Assembly (NCBI RefSeq): GCF_947331435.1
Contig: NZ_CAMZOF010000004.1
Span: 62,001 to 126,000, forward strand
DNA from: Pelagibius sp. Alg239-R121
GTDB lineage: Bacteria; Pseudomonadota; Alphaproteobacteria; Kiloniellales; Kiloniellaceae
Length of the DNA: 64,000 nucleotides
Direction: 5' to 3'
Shown here: positions 23,649 through 39,940 of the stretch, piece by piece
Layout of the letters: every line of letters begins with the position of its first letter
Numbering within the stretch: position 1 is the first letter of the stretch
Notes under the pieces: generated by a model
Told to the model about the DNA's origin: nothing
The model's input: the letters and a program-made list of their open reading frames with translations, nothing else
Databases searched by the model: none
Made by a program: the position numbers and the translations under genes

Positions 23649-26600
23649 ATGGCGAGATCGTTTACGGGCCGCAAACGTATTCGTAAGGATTTCGGGCGCA
23701 TTGCTGAAGTAAGCAGCATGCCGAATCTGATCGAGGTTCAGAAAACCTCCTACGATCAGTTTCTGCAGATCGGTGTGCCTATGGCGGACCGTACGCAAAC
23801 CGGCCTCCAGGAAGTTTTTGCATCGGTGTTTCCGATCAAGGATTTTTCCGAAAAGGCGGAGCTGCAGTTTTTGCGCTACGAGCTGGAAGAGCCGAAGTAC
23901 GACGTTGAGGAATGTCAGCAGCGCGGGATCACCTTCGCGGCGCCCTTGAAGGTAACTCTGCGGCTTGTCGTTTGGGATATCGATGAGGACACGGGGTCCC
24001 GGTCGATTCGCGACATTAAGGAGCAGGACGTTTACATGGGCGATATGCCGCTCATGACCCGTCATGGCACCTTTGTCATCAACGGAACCGAGCGCGTGAT
24101 CGTCTCGCAGATGCATCGCAGCCCGGGCGTGTTCTTCGACCATGACCGTGGCAAGACTCATTCTTCGGGTAAGTACCTCTTTGCTGCGCGCGTCATTCCT
24201 TACCGTGGCTCCTGGCTCGATTTTGAGTTTGACGCCAAGGATCTGGCCTATGTCCGTATCGACCGTCGCCGTAAACTGCCCGCGTCGACCTTGCTGCTGG
24301 CGCTGGATTCCGATGCAACCGAAGCGTTGCGCGAAGAACGGGCTGCTGCCGGTCTGGAGCTTGAGCCCCATGAAGCCACTGGTTTGAGCCCAGAAGACGT
24401 TCTCAACTTCTTCTATGACTCGATCGAGTACAAGCGCGCGAAGGATGGCTGGAAAACAGCCTTCAATCCCGAGCGTCTCAAGGGTTCTAAGCTGGCGCGC
24501 GATTTGATTGACGCGAAGACCGGCGACGTGGTTGCCGAGACGGGGACAAGGATGACTCCCCGCCTGGCGAAAAAACTGATCGAGGGCGGTCTTGAGAATC
24601 AGTTTGTCCAGAGTGACGACCTGATCGGCAACTATGTTGCCCAGGATTACATCAAGGAAGACACGGGCGAGGTTCTTTGCGAAGCCGGCGACGAGCTGAC
24701 CGAAACCTTGATCGCGGAACTGGTCGAGGCAGGTGTCAAATCTCTGGCCGTTCTGGCCATCGATCATGTGAACGTCGGCCCTTACATGCGAAATACGCTG
24801 GCCATCGACAAGAACACGTCTCGTGAGGAAGCGCTGATCGATATTTATCGTGTCATGCGCCCTGGCGAACCGCCTACTCTCGAGACGGCCGAGGCCATGT
24901 TCAATGGCCTGTTCTTTGATCCCGAGCGCTATGATCTCTCGGCGGTCGGCCGGGTGAAGATGAACTCGCGGATGGGTTTCGAGACCGATGATCAGGTCCG
25001 GACGCTGCGCAAGACCGACATCCTGGCGATCCTTAAGATTCTGATGGAGCTTAAGGACGGCCGCGGTGAGATCGACGACATCGATCATCTTGGCAACCGT
25101 CGTGTCCGTTCGGTCGGCGAGCTGATGGAAAACCAGTACCGGGTCGGGCTGCTGCGTATGGAGCGGGCGATCAAGGAGCGTATGAGCTCGGTCGAGATCG
25201 ACTCGGTTATGCCGCACGATCTGATCAACGCTAAGCCGGCTGCTGCTGCGGTGCGTGAGTTCTTTGGTTCTTCCCAGTTGTCACAGTTCATGGACCAGAC
25301 CAATCCGCTGTCAGAGATTACGCATAAGCGGCGTCTCTCGGCGCTTGGTCCGGGTGGTCTGACCCGTGAGCGTGCCGGCTTCGAGGTTCGCGACGTTCAT
25401 CCGACTCACTACGGTCGGATTTGCCCGATTGAGACGCCTGAAGGCCCGAACATCGGTCTGATCAACTCGCTGGCCACCTATGCCCGCGTGAACAAGTACG
25501 GTTTCATCGAAAGCCCTTACCGGACCGTTAAGGACGGTAAGGTCACGGATGAAGTGCGTTACCTCTCCGCTATGGAAGAGGGCCGCTACACGGTTGCGCA
25601 GGCCAATGCTCAGTTGAACGAAAACAACGAGTTCGTGGATGACCTGATTTCCTGCCGTCGCAGCGGCGATTACATTATGTCCCGTGTGGAAGACATCGAT
25701 TTGATCGACGTTTCACCGAAACAGTTGGTGTCTGTCGCAGCGGCTCTGATCCCCTTCCTCGAAAACGATGACGCCAACCGGGCACTGATGGGCTCGAACA
25801 TGCAGCGGCAGGCTGTGCCTTTGCTGAAGTCCGAAGCGCCATTGGTCGGGACCGGCATGGAATCGGTTGTCGCCCGTGACTCGGGTGTTGCAATTTCCGC
25901 GAGACGGACCGGCATTATCGATCAGGTCGATGCCACCCGTATTGTGGTTCGGGTTAGCGAAGAAACTTCGAGCGGCGAACAAGCCGTCGACATTTACAAT
26001 CTCTTGAAGTTTCAGCGTTCCAACCAGAATACCTGCATCACGCAGCGCCCTCTGGTGAAAATGGGAGACACGGTCTCGCGCGGCGACATCATTGCCGACG
26101 GCCCGTCGACCAATCTGGGTGAACTGGCGCTTGGCCGTAATGTGCTGGTCGCGTTCATGCCTTGGAATGGTTACAACTTCGAGGATTCGATCCTGATTTC
26201 CGAGCGTATCGTGCGGGACGACGTTTTCACGTCGATCCATATCGAAGAGTTCGAAATCATGGCCCGGGATACGAAACTGGGTCAGGAAGAAATCACCCGT
26301 GACATCCCCAATGTCGGTGAGGACGCTCTGCGGAACCTCGACGAAGCGGGCATGGTCTACATCGGGGCCGAAGTATTGCCGGGCGATATCTTGGTCGGCA
26401 AGGTGACGCCAAAGGGTGAATCACCCATGACACCCGAAGAAAAGCTCCTGCGGGCGATCTTCGGTGAAAAGGCTTCGGACGTTCGCGATACCTCGCTGCG
26501 GGTGCCCCCGGGTGTGGGCGGTACTGTGGTCGAGGTGCGTGTGTTCTCCCGTCGTGGTGTTGACAAAGATGAGCGTGCTCTTGCGATTGAGCGTGCGGAA

Positions 26601-27818
26601 ATCGAGCGTCTTGCCAAAGACCGCGATGACGAGAAGGTCATTCTGGAACGTAGTTTCTATGGCCGGCTGAAAGATTTGCTGCTGGGTGAAGTCGCTGTCA
26701 CCGGACCAAAGGGCTTAAAGGCCGACACGAAGGTGACGGAAGAGACGCTGTCAGACTTCACGCCGGGGCAATGGCGTCAGTTTGCAGTCACCGACGATGC
26801 GCGGCAGACGGATATCGAAGCTCTCAACAAGCAGTTTGAGGGATCGATCGAGGAGTTGACCAAGCGGTTCGACAACAAGGTCGATAAGCTGCAGCGTGGC
26901 GACGAACTGCCGCCGGGCGTGATGAAGATGGTCAAGGTCTTCGTGGCTGTGAAGCGCAAGCTGCAGCCGGGCGATAAAATGGCCGGCCGTCATGGCAATA
27001 AGGGCGTCATCTCGCGGATCGTTCCGATCGAAGATATGCCCTATACTGAAGATGGAACACCGGTCGACATCGTGCTGAACCCGCTTGGCGTGCCAAGCCG
27101 CATGAACGTTGGTCAGATCCTTGAGACTCATTTGGGTTGGGCCTGTAGCGGTCTCGGCCGCCAGATCGGTGATCTGATGGCCGCGTCGAAACGCAGTGGC
27201 GACTATGCTCAGGTCAAGGACCGGTTGAAAGATATCTACGGCGACGAGGTCTATGCCGAGGATATCGCAGACATGGAAGGCGAAGCTCTGATTGAGCTTG
27301 GTCAGAATCTGACGGATGGTGTGCCGATCGCGACGCCGGTGTTCGATGGTGCGCGTGAAGACGACATCGTGAAGATGCTGACCCAGGCCGGATTGGATAC
27401 TTCAGGTCAGGTGCGTCTGGTCGATGGCCGGACTGGTGAGGTCTTCGAGCGTTCGGTGACAGTGGGCTTCATCTACATGCTGAAACTCCATCATCTGGTT
27501 GACGACAAGATCCATGCCCGTTCGATTGGCCCCTACAGCCTTGTTACCCAGCAGCCGCTGGGCGGTAAGGCGCAGTTCGGCGGTCAGCGTTTCGGTGAGA
27601 TGGAGGTCTGGGCGCTTGAAGCTTATGGCGCCGCCTACACGCTGCAGGAAATGCTGACGGTCAAGTCGGATGACGTTTCGGGCCGGACCAAAGTCTACGA
27701 GTCGATCGTCAAAGGCGACGACAATTTCGAAGCCGGTATTCCTGAATCGTTCAACGTTCTGGTCAAGGAACTGCGGTCCTTGGGGCTGAACGTCGAATTG
27801 AAGCAGAGCCAGTATTAG
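23649..27818 (+). CDS. rpoB: DNA-directed RNA polymerase subunit beta
   Basis: RpoB forms half of the catalytic cleft. The product is 1389 residues from ATG 23649 ([16 protein letters not shown]), 11 bases after GAGG; an ATG at 23640 is only 2 bases from that site. The rifampicin-binding cluster reads [20 protein letters not shown] with [12 protein letters not shown], which is wild-type at the usual resistance positions (Asp, His, Ser). The RGD-like and [11 protein letters not shown] segments and the C-terminal [25 protein letters not shown] block are present. Length is typical for alphaproteobacteria. Confidence 0.99.
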   Translation: MARSFTGRKRIRKDFGRIAEVSSMPNLIEVQKTSYDQFLQIGVPMADRTQTGLQEVFASVFPIKDFSEKAELQFLRYELEEPKYDVEECQQRGITFAAPLKVTLRLVVWDIDEDTGSRSIRDIKEQDVYMGDMPLMTRHGTFVINGTERVIVSQMHRSPGVFFDHDRGKTHSSGKYLFAARVIPYRGSWLDFEFDAKDLAYVRIDRRRKLPASTLLLALDSDATEALREERAAAGLELEPHEATGLSPEDVLNFFYDSIEYKRAKDGWKTAFNPERLKGSKLARDLIDAKTGDVVAETGTRMTPRLAKKLIEGGLENQFVQSDDLIGNYVAQDYIKEDTGEVLCEAGDELTETLIAELVEAGVKSLAVLAIDHVNVGPYMRNTLAIDKNTSREEALIDIYRVMRPGEPPTLETAEAMFNGLFFDPERYDLSAVGRVKMNSRMGFETDDQVRTLRKTDILAILKILMELKDGRGEIDDIDHLGNRRVRSVGELMENQYRVGLLRMERAIKERMSSVEIDSVMPHDLINAKPAAAAVREFFGSSQLSQFMDQTNPLSEITHKRRLSALGPGGLTRERAGFEVRDVHPTHYGRICPIETPEGPNIGLINSLATYARVNKYGFIESPYRTVKDGKVTDEVRYLSAMEEGRYTVAQANAQLNENNEFVDDLISCRRSGDYIMSRVEDIDLIDVSPKQLVSVAAALIPFLENDDANRALMGSNMQRQAVPLLKSEAPLVGTGMESVVARDSGVAISARRTGIIDQVDATRIVVRVSEETSSGEQAVDIYNLLKFQRSNQNTCITQRPLVKMGDTVSRGDIIADGPSTNLGELALGRNVLVAFMPWNGYNFEDSILISERIVRDDVFTSIHIEEFEIMARDTKLGQEEITRDIPNVGEDALRNLDEAGMVYIGAEVLPGDILVGKVTPKGESPMTPEEKLLRAIFGEKASDVRDTSLRVPPGVGGTVVEVRVFSRRGVDKDERALAIERAEIERLAKDRDDEKVILERSFYGRLKDLLLGEVAVTGPKGLKADTKVTEETLSDFTPGQWRQFAVTDDARQTDIEALNKQFEGSIEELTKRFDNKVDKLQRGDELPPGVMKMVKVFVAVKRKLQPGDKMAGRHGNKGVISRIVPIEDMPYTEDGTPVDIVLNPLGVPSRMNVGQILETHLGWACSGLGRQIGDLMAASKRSGDYAQVKDRLKDIYGDEVYAEDIADMEGEALIELGQNLTDGVPIATPVFDGAREDDIVKMLTQAGLDTSGQVRLVDGRTGEVFERSVTVGFIYMLKLHHLVDDKIHARSIGPYSLVTQQPLGGKAQFGGQRFGEMEVWALEAYGAAYTLQEMLTVKSDDVSGRTKVYESIVKGDDNFEAGIPESFNVLVKELRSLGLNVELKQSQY

Positions 27819-27832
27819 GCGAGCTGATGAAC

Positions 27833-27864
27833 CTGCCGATTCACCCGGATGCGTGAATCGGCAG
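27833..27864 (+). repeat. Intercistronic hairpin between rpoB and rpoC
   Basis: CTGCCGATTCAC (27833-27844) and GTGAATCGGCAG (27853-27864) pair perfectly over 12 bp around an 8-base loop. No T tract follows, and rpoC must be transcribed through it, so it more likely stabilises or splits the mRNA than terminates it. Confidence 0.65.
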
Positions 27865-27877
27865 TGCCCGCCTGTAA

Positions 27878-32104
<4,227 letters not shown>

Positions 32105-32135
32105 CGACGTCCTTTGACAGATCGTTGCGTTTAAG

Positions 32136-32189
32136 CGCCGTCGCCGGGATCGTTTGTTTCAAGAATCCCGGCGGCGGCGTGTTGTTTTT
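32136..32189 (+). terminator. Terminator at the end of rpoBC
   Basis: CGCCGTCGCCGGGAT (32136-32150) pairs with ATCCCGGCGGCGGCG (32165-32179), 15 bp with wobble, followed by TGTTGTTTTTGG. The strong stem and T-rich tail separate the rpoBC unit from the rpsL unit. Confidence 0.85.
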
Positions 32190-32217
32190 GGTCCGTAAAA
32201 AAAGGGTTTCCAAAGGC

Positions 32218-32246
32218 TTGACGCGATAGGGGTGCATCAATAGTAT
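32218..32246 (+). promoter_or_regulatory. Promoter of the rpsL-rpsG-fusA-tuf operon
   Basis: TTGACG (32218-32223), a 17-base spacer and TAGTAT (32241-32246) form a near-consensus sigma-70-type promoter just after the rpoC terminator. The transcript would have a leader of about 170 bases before rpsL. Confidence 0.72.
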
Positions 32247-32347
32247 GCGCCAACCTTTCGGGGGCTGGTGGTAGGCCCATTGCGGTTTAGACGCAGCCTC
32301 GACGGTACACGGGATGAAAAATTTAACTGCTGTTTTAGACGGCGCTC

Positions 32348-32389
32348 AAAGCTCCGCGGGGTAAGGCTATTGCCCTGCCGCGGCGCTTT
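32348..32389 (+). promoter_or_regulatory. Leader hairpin upstream of rpsL
   Basis: AAAGCTCCGCGG at 32348 pairs with CCGCGGCGCTTT ending at 32389, interrupted by one mismatch, with a further GGGG/CCCT inner pairing. It lies 33 bases before the rpsL ATG, where it could control entry to the operon or host a repressor protein. No mechanism can be told from the sequence. Confidence 0.45.
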
Positions 32390-32422
32390 GGTTCGAGAGC
32401 TAGGTTTAAGGAAGTAACCTGA

Positions 32423-32794
32423 ATGCCGACGATTAACCAATTGATCCGCAAGCCGCGTAAAGCGCCTGTAACGCGGAACAAAGTACCGGCGCTGGAAGCC
32501 TGCCCGCAAAAGCGGGGGGTTTGCACGCGCGTTTATACCACCACACCGAAGAAACCTAACTCGGCCCTGCGTAAAGTTGCGCGTGTGCGTCTGACCAACG
32601 GTTTTGAAGTGACCAGCTATATTCCGGGTGAAGGTCATAACCTTCAAGAGCACTCGGTGGTTATGCTGCGTGGCGGGCGTGTCAAGGACTTGCCCGGTGT
32701 CCGTTATCACATCATTCGCGGCACCTTGGATACCCAGGGTGTCAAGGATCGCCGCCAGCGCCGTTCGAAGTACGGCGCCAAACGGCCGAAATAA
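32423..32794 (+). CDS. rpsL: 30S ribosomal protein S12
   Basis: S12 sits at the decoding centre and controls accuracy. The 123-residue product has [16 protein letters not shown] and [12 protein letters not shown]. Lysines at the two classic streptomycin-resistance positions (43 and 88 in E. coli) are both present, so wild-type drug sensitivity is expected. Asp in KDLPG is the usual beta-methylthiolation site. It is followed by rpsG after 15 bases. Confidence 0.98.
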   Translation: MPTINQLIRKPRKAPVTRNKVPALEACPQKRGVCTRVYTTTPKKPNSALRKVARVRLTNGFEVTSYIPGEGHNLQEHSVVMLRGGRVKDLPGVRYHIIRGTLDTQGVKDRRQRRSKYGAKRPK

Positions 32795-33280
<486 letters not shown>

Positions 33281-33301
33281 CGAAGCAAGAGAGCCCGCGT
33301 C

Positions 33302-35377
33302 ATGTCTCGCACCACTCCGCTCGAAATGTACCGCAATATCGGCATCATGGCCCATATTGATGCCGGTAAGACGACCACAACTGAGCGTGTCCTCTACTAC
33401 ACCGGTGTTTCTCACAAGATCGGTGAAGTCCATGACGGCAACGCCACCATGGACTGGATGGAGCAGGAGCAGGAGCGGGGCATCACCATTACCTCGGCGG
33501 CCACGACCTGTTTCTGGAACGATCACCGGATCAACATCATCGATACACCGGGCCATGTTGACTTCACGATTGAAGTTGAACGGTCTCTCCGGGTTCTCGA
33601 TGGTGCGGTTGCCGTGTTCGACTCGGTTGCCGGTGTTGAGCCTCAGTCCGAGACGGTGTGGCGTCAGGCCGACAAGTACAACGTGCCGCGGATCTGTTTC
33701 GTCAACAAGATGGACCGGATCGGCGCCGATTTTTACCGTTGTGTAGATATGATCGTCGACCGCCTCGGAGCGCAGCCGCTTGTCATGCAACTGCCGATCG
33801 GTTCCGAGAGCGAATTCGTCGGTGTTGTCGATCTGCTTAAGATGAAGGCGATCGTCTGGAAAGACGAGACCATGGGTGCCGAGTATGTCGAGGAAGACAT
33901 TCCGGCCGATCTTGCCGACAAGGCTGCTGAATATCGCGAAAAACTGCTCGACCTCGCTGTTGAGCAGGACGACGATGCGATGGAAGCCTATCTCGAAGGC
34001 AACGAGCCTGATATCGAGACTCTGAAGCGCTGCATCCGCAAAGGCGCCTGTACCTCTTCTTTTGTGCCGGTTCTTTGTGGAACGGCCTTTAAGAACAAGG
34101 GTGTGCAGCCGCTTCTTGATGCGGTTGTTGATTTCCTGCCGTCTCCGATTGATGTTGATTCCGTTTCCGGCGTAAAGCCTGACTCGGACGAGGAGCTGGT
34201 TCGCAAGACGTCCGATGACGAGCCTGCCTCAGCACTTGCCTTTAAGATCATGACCGACCCCTTCGTTGGTTCGCTGACCTTTGTGCGTGTCTATTCAGGT
34301 GTCTTCACAACGGGCACTCAGATCTTGAACTCGGTCAAGGGGAACCGCGAGCGCGTCGGCCGTATGCTGCAGATGCACTCCAATCACCGCGAAGACATCA
34401 AGGAAGCCCGCGCTGGCGACATTGTCGCTATTGCCGGTCTGAAGAGCACGACCACTGGTGAGACATTGTGTGACCCCTTGAAGCCGATCATCTTGGAGCG
34501 CATGGAGTTTCCGGATCCCGTCATCGAAGTCGCTGTCGAGCCGAAGACCAAGGCCGACCAGGAAAAAATGGGTGTCGCTCTGGGCCGTTTGGCGCAGGAA
34601 GATCCTTCTTTCCGTGTTTCGACTGACGTTGAGAGCGGCCAGACGGTCATTAAGGGTATGGGCGAACTTCATCTCGACATCATCGTCGATCGCATGAAGC
34701 GCGAATTTAAGGTCGATGCGAACGTTGGTGCGCCGCAGGTTGCTTACCGTGAGACAATCTCTCGGGTTGCTGAGGTTGATTACACTCACAAGAAGCAGTC
34801 TGGTGGTTCGGGTCAGTTTGCGCGCATCAAGTTGACGTTTGAGCCGCAGCAGCCTGGTGAAGGTTACTCGTTCGATAACTCGATTTCCGGCGGTGCGGTT
34901 CCAAAGGAATTCATCCCGGGTGTTGAAAAAGGCCTGATTGCTGCACAGGCAACAGGTGTGATGGCCGGTTTTCCGGTGATCGACTTCAAGGTCACACTGA
35001 CCGATGGCGCGAGCCATGACGTCGACTCCTCGGTGCTGGCGTTTGAAATTGCGGCCCGCGCCGCCTTCCGTGAAGGCGTGCAGAAGGCCGGACCTGCTCT
35101 TCTTGAGCCGGTTATGAAGGTCGAAGTGGTGACTCCCGAAGAATATATGGGAGACATCATCGGTGATCTTAACAGCCGCCGCGGCAATGTGTCCGGTATG
35201 GACAGCCGCGGCAACGCACAGGTGATCAACGCGATGGTCCCCCTTGCGAACATGTTCGGTTACGTCAACAACCTGCGCTCCATGAGCCAGGGCCGGGCAC
35301 AATACACCATGCATTTTGACCACTATGAGCGAGTGCCGCAGGCAGTCGCCGATGAAGTGGTTGCCAAGATGGCCTAA
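33302..35377 (+). CDS. fusA: Elongation factor G
   Basis: EF-G catalyses GTP-driven translocation and ribosome recycling. The 691-residue product has [15 protein letters not shown] (P loop), the switch [31 protein letters not shown] and [10 protein letters not shown]. Domains II-V follow, including [16 protein letters not shown] and YEPVPQAV-like C-terminal region [14 protein letters not shown]. Length is normal. It is 48 bases upstream of the second tuf. Confidence 0.99.
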   Translation: MSRTTPLEMYRNIGIMAHIDAGKTTTTERVLYYTGVSHKIGEVHDGNATMDWMEQEQERGITITSAATTCFWNDHRINIIDTPGHVDFTIEVERSLRVLDGAVAVFDSVAGVEPQSETVWRQADKYNVPRICFVNKMDRIGADFYRCVDMIVDRLGAQPLVMQLPIGSESEFVGVVDLLKMKAIVWKDETMGAEYVEEDIPADLADKAAEYREKLLDLAVEQDDDAMEAYLEGNEPDIETLKRCIRKGACTSSFVPVLCGTAFKNKGVQPLLDAVVDFLPSPIDVDSVSGVKPDSDEELVRKTSDDEPASALAFKIMTDPFVGSLTFVRVYSGVFTTGTQILNSVKGNRERVGRMLQMHSNHREDIKEARAGDIVAIAGLKSTTTGETLCDPLKPIILERMEFPDPVIEVAVEPKTKADQEKMGVALGRLAQEDPSFRVSTDVESGQTVIKGMGELHLDIIVDRMKREFKVDANVGAPQVAYRETISRVAEVDYTHKKQSGGSGQFARIKLTFEPQQPGEGYSFDNSISGGAVPKEFIPGVEKGLIAAQATGVMAGFPVIDFKVTLTDGASHDVDSSVLAFEIAARAAFREGVQKAGPALLEPVMKVEVVTPEEYMGDIIGDLNSRRGNVSGMDSRGNAQVINAMVPLANMFGYVNNLRSMSQGRAQYTMHFDHYERVPQAVADEVVAKMA

Positions 35378-35425
35378 CCCGCGGAAGCGAGGTTTTGATC
35401 ATCCTATGGACGGAGAATAGAGAAG

Positions 35426-36616
35426 ATGGCGAAGGCAAAGTTTGAGCGGACTAAGCCGCACTGTAACGTTGGTACGATTGGTCATGTTGATCATGGTAAG
35501 ACGACGTTGACGGCAGCGATCACGAAGGTGCTTGCAGAGAGTGGCGGGGCGGAGTTTTCTGCTTACGACCAGATTGACAAGGCACCTGAGGAGAAGGCGC
35601 GCGGGATTACGATTTCGACGGCACACGTTGAGTACGAGACGGAGAACCGTCACTACGCGCACGTTGATTGCCCTGGTCACGCGGACTATGTGAAGAACAT
35701 GATCACGGGTGCTGCGCAGATGGACGGCGCGATCCTGGTTGTGTCGGCTGCTGACGGTCCGATGCCGCAGACTCGCGAGCACATCCTTCTTGCGCGCCAG
35801 GTTGGTGTTCCTGCGATCGTGATCTTCATGAACAAGGTCGACCAGGTTGACGACGAAGAGCTTATCGAGCTTGTTGAGCTTGAGATCCGCGAGCTTCTGT
35901 CTTCCTACGATTTCCCCGGCGACGATATTCCGATCATCAAGGGCTCGGCGCTTGCCGCGCTTGAAGATGGCGATGCGGCGATCGGCCGGGACGCGATCAT
36001 GGAGCTTATGAAGGCTGTTGACGACTACATCCCGCAGCCTGAGCGTCCGAAGGATCGTCCGTTCCTGATGCCGATTGAGGATGTGTTCTCGATTTCCGGC
36101 CGTGGAACGGTTGTTACGGGACGTGTTGAGGCCGGTATCGTCAAGGTTGGCGACGAGATTGAGATCGTCGGCCTTAAGGACACGAAGAAGACGACCTGCA
36201 CGGGCGTTGAGATGTTCCGGAAGCTTCTGGACTCTGGCGAAGCTGGCGACAACATCGGCGCGCTTCTGCGTGGTGTCGGTCGTGAGGACGTTGAGCGCGG
36301 TCAGGTTCTGGCAAAGCCGGGTTCGATCACGCCGCACACGAACTTCACTGCAGAAGCTTATATCCTTACGAAGGAAGAGGGCGGTCGTCATACGCCGTTT
36401 TTCACGAACTACCGTCCGCAGTTTTACTTCCGTACGACTGACGTTACGGGTGTCGTGACCCTGCCTGAGGGAACCGAGATGGTGATGCCTGGAGATAACA
36501 TCTCCATGACGGTTGAGTTGATCGCACCGATCGCGATGGACGAAGGCCTTCGTTTCGCAATCCGTGAAGGCGGTCGTACCGTCGGTGCAGGCGTCGTCGC
36601 TGGCGTCATTAAGTAA
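35426..36616 (+). CDS. tuf: Elongation factor Tu, copy 2
   Basis: The sequence matches copy 1 (18605-19795) from start to stop codon by inspection, so the 396-residue protein is the same. The bases immediately before ATG (GAGAAG against CAAAAC) and after TAA differ. Such exact matching is the mark of ongoing gene conversion between tuf genes, known in proteobacteria. The location after fusA is the tufA position of E. coli. GAGAAT and GAGAAG upstream can serve as ribosome-binding site. Confidence 0.99.
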   Translation: MAKAKFERTKPHCNVGTIGHVDHGKTTLTAAITKVLAESGGAEFSAYDQIDKAPEEKARGITISTAHVEYETENRHYAHVDCPGHADYVKNMITGAAQMDGAILVVSAADGPMPQTREHILLARQVGVPAIVIFMNKVDQVDDEELIELVELEIRELLSSYDFPGDDIPIIKGSALAALEDGDAAIGRDAIMELMKAVDDYIPQPERPKDRPFLMPIEDVFSISGRGTVVTGRVEAGIVKVGDEIEIVGLKDTKKTTCTGVEMFRKLLDSGEAGDNIGALLRGVGREDVERGQVLAKPGSITPHTNFTAEAYILTKEEGGRHTPFFTNYRPQFYFRTTDVTGVVTLPEGTEMVMPGDNISMTVELIAPIAMDEGLRFAIREGGRTVGAGVVAGVIK

Positions 36617-36620
36617 TCCA

Positions 36621-36640
36621 GAATTACCTTGAGGTAATTC
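36621..36640 (+). repeat. Hairpin after the second tuf gene
   Basis: GAATTACC (36621-36628) and GGTAATTC (36633-36640) pair perfectly around TTGA, four bases after the stop codon. A GC-rich hairpin of CGGCC/GGCCG follows. There is no T tract. It may protect the mRNA end or be a partial terminator before the S10 genes. Confidence 0.55.
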
Positions 36641-36757
36641 GCGGCCGAGTGCGGCCGGATTCAAACAGTTATAGAACGTGAAAGGGGCGCCGGTTCAGGT
36701 GCGTGGCTCGTCGAGCCCGACAAGATCTTGATTACCGGCAGCCAATGGGGCTGAAAT

Positions 36758-37072
36758 ATGGACAGCCAGAACATCAGAATACGGCTAAAGGCCTTCGATC
36801 ATCGGGTGCTCGATACGTCGACCTCCGAGATCGTCGGTACCGCCAAGCGGACGGGTGCGCAGGTGCGCGGACCCATTCCTTTGCCGACACGCATTGAGAA
36901 GTTCACGGTGCTTCGTGGACCTCACATCGACAAGAAGAGCCGCGAGCAGTTCGAAATCCGGACTCACAAGCGTCTTCTGGACATTGTCGACCCTACACCG
37001 CAGACCGTTGACGCTCTGATGAAGCTCGACCTGGCTGCTGGTGTGGATGTCGAGATTAAGCTGAAGGGCTAG
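36758..37072 (+). CDS. rpsJ: 30S ribosomal protein S10
   Basis: S10 is a 30S head protein and, with NusB, part of rRNA antitermination complexes. The 104-residue product has [40 protein letters not shown] and [20 protein letters not shown], all standard. It opens the S10 cluster; rplC follows after 4 bases. No strong promoter is visible in the 141-base gap before it, so it may be read through from tuf. Confidence 0.98.
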   Translation: MDSQNIRIRLKAFDHRVLDTSTSEIVGTAKRTGAQVRGPIPLPTRIEKFTVLRGPHIDKKSREQFEIRTHKRLLDIVDPTPQTVDALMKLDLAAGVDVEIKLKG

Positions 37073-37076
37073 GATT

Positions 37077-37856
37077 ATGCGCACGGGTATGATTGCGCAG
37101 AAGCTTGGCATGACGCGCGTGTTTACCGATGAAGGTCAGCACGTTCCTGTCACCGTCCTGAAGGTCGACAAGTGTCAAGTCGTTGCAGTGCGCACAAAAG
37201 AATCGGACGGCTACTCCGCCGTTCAGTTGGGTAACGGAAAGGCGAAGGTCAAACGCGTGACCAAGCCGATGCGTGGCCATTATGCAAAAGCCAAGGTTGA
37301 GCCTAAGCGGAAGCTGGGTGAGTTTCGGGTTTCCGACGACGCCTTGCTGGAAATCGGTCAAGAACTGTCGGTGAACCACTTCGTAGCCGGACAGTTTGTG
37401 GACGTTACGGGGACTTCGATCGGTAAGGGTTTTGCCGGTGCCATGAAACGCCATAACTTCGGCGGCCTGCGGGCAACTCATGGTGTCTCGGTTTCGCACC
37501 GTAGCCACGGTTCAACAGGTAACAGCCAGGATCCGGGTAAGGTCTTCAAAGGTAAGAAGATGGCCGGTCACATGGGTGATGCCCGGGTGACGACACAGAA
37601 CCTCAGGATCGTTTCGACCGATGAGGAGCGTGGCTTGATCCTGGTTAAGGGTGCCGTTCCGGGAGCCGAAGGCGGTTGGGTCCGGATCAGCGATGCGGTT
37701 AAGCGCGCGCTTCCAGAGGCAGTGCCTTTCCCCGCTGGTATCGTTGCGGCAGCGGTTGAAGAAGCTCCTGCAGAGGCGCCTGAAGAAGCTCCGGCTGAGG
37801 CAGAAGCAGCACCGGCAGAGGCTTCAGAAGCCGCTGGCGAAGATAAGGATCAATGA
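37077..37856 (+). CDS. rplC: 50S ribosomal protein L3 with acidic C-terminal tail
   Basis: L3 starts 50S assembly and reaches the peptidyl-transferase centre. The body (1-215) has [16 protein letters not shown], the [19 protein letters not shown] segment with the methylated-Gln region, and [28 protein letters not shown]. The product is 259 residues, longer than the usual about 210, because of a Glu/Ala/Pro-rich low-complexity tail (about 222-259). Similar tails occur in some alphaproteobacterial L3. It is followed by rplD with overlapping stop/start. Confidence 0.97.
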   Translation: MRTGMIAQKLGMTRVFTDEGQHVPVTVLKVDKCQVVAVRTKESDGYSAVQLGNGKAKVKRVTKPMRGHYAKAKVEPKRKLGEFRVSDDALLEIGQELSVNHFVAGQFVDVTGTSIGKGFAGAMKRHNFGGLRATHGVSVSHRSHGSTGNSQDPGKVFKGKKMAGHMGDARVTTQNLRIVSTDEERGLILVKGAVPGAEGGWVRISDAVKRALPEAVPFPAGIVAAAVEEAPAEAPEEAPAEAEAAPAEASEAAGEDKDQ

Positions 37857-37858
37857 CC

Positions 37859-38479
37859 ATGAAGTGTTCGGTCACGACCCTCGAAAACAAAGCCGCTGGC
37901 GAGATTGAGTTGAATGACTCGGTCTTCGGACTTCCTGTCCGGGCGGACATCCTGGGCCGGATGGTAAATTGGCAGCTCGCGAAGCGGCGTGCCGGGAACC
38001 ATAAGGTCAAGGGACGTAGCGAAGTTTCCGGCTCGACCCGGAAGATCACGAAGCAGAAAGGCGGCGGCGGTGCCCGTCACGGAAGTCTGCGTGCACCGAT
38101 CTTCCGTGGCGGTGGTGTTGTCCACGGTCCGGTCGTTCGGGATCACAATCTCGATCTGCCGAAGAAGGTCCGGAAGCTGGCGTTGAAGACGGCGCTGTCG
38201 TCCAAGGCCGCTGACGGCAAGCTGATCGTGCTCGAGAGCGCGGACGTCAAAGACGCGAAAACTTCGGCTCTGTCGAAGCAGTTCGGAACGCTTGGCTGGG
38301 GTTCGGTTCTGGTGATTGACGGTGCGGCGATTAACGAGAGTTTTGCTCGTGCTGCCCGCAACATTCCCAACGTCGACGTTCTGCCTCAGCAGGGCGCCAA
38401 CGTTTACGACATCCTGCGGCGCGACACTCTGGTGTTGACCAAGGATGCTGTGGAAGCGCTGGAGGCGCGACTGAAATGA
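37859..38479 (+). CDS. rplD: 50S ribosomal protein L4
   Basis: L4 lines the exit tunnel with its extended loop. The product is 206 residues from ATG 37859 ([20 protein letters not shown]), which is 9 bases after AAGGA; the upstream ATG 37853 overlaps the rplC stop as ATGA but is too close to that site. The loop region has [21 protein letters not shown]. The end overlaps the rplW start as ATGA. Confidence 0.97.
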   Translation: MKCSVTTLENKAAGEIELNDSVFGLPVRADILGRMVNWQLAKRRAGNHKVKGRSEVSGSTRKITKQKGGGGARHGSLRAPIFRGGGVVHGPVVRDHNLDLPKKVRKLALKTALSSKAADGKLIVLESADVKDAKTSALSKQFGTLGWGSVLVIDGAAINESFARAARNIPNVDVLPQQGANVYDILRRDTLVLTKDAVEALEARLK

Positions 38480-38808
38480 GTAAGGGGCGCGCGCGCAACA
38501 AGGCGCCGGTGACGATCTCCAAGGAGCGGATGTACGAAGTCATTCGCCAGCCGGTCGTCACTGAAAAATCCACTTTGGGTTCTGAGCACAACCAGGTTGC
38601 CTTCAAGGTGGCTATGGATGCGACCAAGCCTGAAATCGTTTTGGCAGTCGAAGGTCTGTTCAATGTCAAGGTGAAAGCGGTCAACACGCTTCGCCAGGAC
38701 GGTAAGACCAAGCGGTTCAAGGGTCGTCCGGGCCGCCGTGCCGACGTCAAGAAAGCATACGTCACGTTAGAAGAGGGTCACAGCATCGACGTGACCACGG
38801 GAATCTGA
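38476..38808 (+). CDS. rplW: 50S ribosomal protein L23
   Basis: L23 at the tunnel exit docks trigger factor and SRP. The 110-residue product has an N-terminal extension ([21 protein letters not shown]) before the usual [10 protein letters not shown] and [33 protein letters not shown]. It overlaps rplD by 4 bases (ATGA), so the two are translationally coupled. Confidence 0.97.
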   Translation: MSKGRARNKAPVTISKERMYEVIRQPVVTEKSTLGSEHNQVAFKVAMDATKPEIVLAVEGLFNVKVKAVNTLRQDGKTKRFKGRPGRRADVKKAYVTLEEGHSIDVTTGI

Positions 38809-38812
38809 TCCT

Positions 38813-39643
38813 ATGGCGCTAAAAACATACAGTCCGACGACGCCATCACGCCGTAATCTGGTGTTGATCGATCGCTCGGGTCTTTGGAAGGGCAAACCGG
38901 TCAAGAAGCTGACCGAAGGCCTGACCAAGAAGGGCGGACGCAACAACACCGGTCGGGTTACGGCCCGCCGGCAGGGTGGCGGTCACAAACGCAACTATCG
39001 TCTGGTCGACTTCAAACGTCTCAAGTTCGATGTTTCGGCGACGGTTCAGCGGATCGAATACGACCCGAACCGGACCGCGTTTATTGCCCTGATCGAGTAT
39101 GATGACGGGGAGCTGTCTTACATCCTTGCGCCGCAGCGCTTGGCGATTGGAGACAAGGTCATTGCTTCTACGAAGGCGGATATCAAGCCTGGCAACGCGA
39201 TGCCTCTAAGCGCGATCCCCGTTGGCACAATTGTGCACAACGTGGAGATGAAGGCTGGTAAGGGCGGTCAGATCGCCCGCTCGGCCGGGACCTATGTTCA
39301 GATCGTCGGACGCGATGCCGGTTATGCTCTGCTGCGTCTTGGATCGGGCGAAGTCCGCATGATCCGGGCCGAGTGCATGGCAACGGTTGGTGCCGTTTCC
39401 AACCCCGACGAGTCGAACCAGAAATTGGGTAAGGCCGGCCGTAAGCGCTGGATGGGCAAACGCCCATCGGTCCGCGGTGTTGCCATGAACCCGATTGACC
39501 ATCCGCACGGCGGCGGCGAAGGCCGCACTTCCGGCGGTCGCCATCCGGTGACTCCCTGGGGTAAGCCGACGAAGGGCGCCAAGACGCGCCGTAACAAGAA
39601 GACGGACGGCCTTATCGTGCGCCGCCGTCACAAGAAACGCTAA
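38813..39643 (+). CDS. rplB: 50S ribosomal protein L2
   Basis: L2 is needed for subunit association and peptidyl-transferase activity. The 276-residue product has [21 protein letters not shown], the beta-barrel segment [22 protein letters not shown] and the conserved [20 protein letters not shown] with the key His. It lies between rplW (4 bases) and rpsS. Confidence 0.98.
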   Translation: MALKTYSPTTPSRRNLVLIDRSGLWKGKPVKKLTEGLTKKGGRNNTGRVTARRQGGGHKRNYRLVDFKRLKFDVSATVQRIEYDPNRTAFIALIEYDDGELSYILAPQRLAIGDKVIASTKADIKPGNAMPLSAIPVGTIVHNVEMKAGKGGQIARSAGTYVQIVGRDAGYALLRLGSGEVRMIRAECMATVGAVSNPDESNQKLGKAGRKRWMGKRPSVRGVAMNPIDHPHGGGEGRTSGGRHPVTPWGKPTKGAKTRRNKKTDGLIVRRRHKKR

Positions 39644-39656
39644 GGGGAAGGCCGCC

Positions 39657-39935
39657 ATGGCTCGCTCCGTATGGAAAGGTCCGTTCGTCGACGGTTATCT
39701 GCTCAAAAAGGCCGATACAGTCAGAGGTTCCGGACGAAACGAAATCATCAAGACCTGGTCGCGCCGTTCGACGATCATGCCGCAGTTTGTCGGCTTGACC
39801 TTCGGCGTCTACAACGGCCAGAAGTTCCTGCCTGTTCTGGTGACCGAAAATATGGTCGGTCACAAGTTCGGCGAATTCTCTCCGACGCGGACCTACTACG
39901 GTCACGCTGCGGATAAGAAATCCAAGAGGGGCTAA
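39657..39935 (+). CDS. rpsS: 30S ribosomal protein S19
   Basis: S19 pairs with S13 in the 30S head. The 92-residue product has [41 protein letters not shown] and [21 protein letters not shown]. The order rplB-rpsS-rplV is standard and the spacing small (13 and 5 bases). Confidence 0.98.
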   Translation: MARSVWKGPFVDGYLLKKADTVRGSGRNEIIKTWSRRSTIMPQFVGLTFGVYNGQKFLPVLVTENMVGHKFGEFSPTRTYYGHAADKKSKRG

Positions 39936-39940
39936 GGTCG

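Noticed and set aside
23517-25217. 566-codon open frame antisense to rpoB
   Set aside because: It is a shadow of the coding strand with Arg/His/Gln-rich composition.
35399-36664. Long antisense frames present in both tuf copies
   Set aside because: The same reverse reading appears because the genes match; composition is typical of an artefact.
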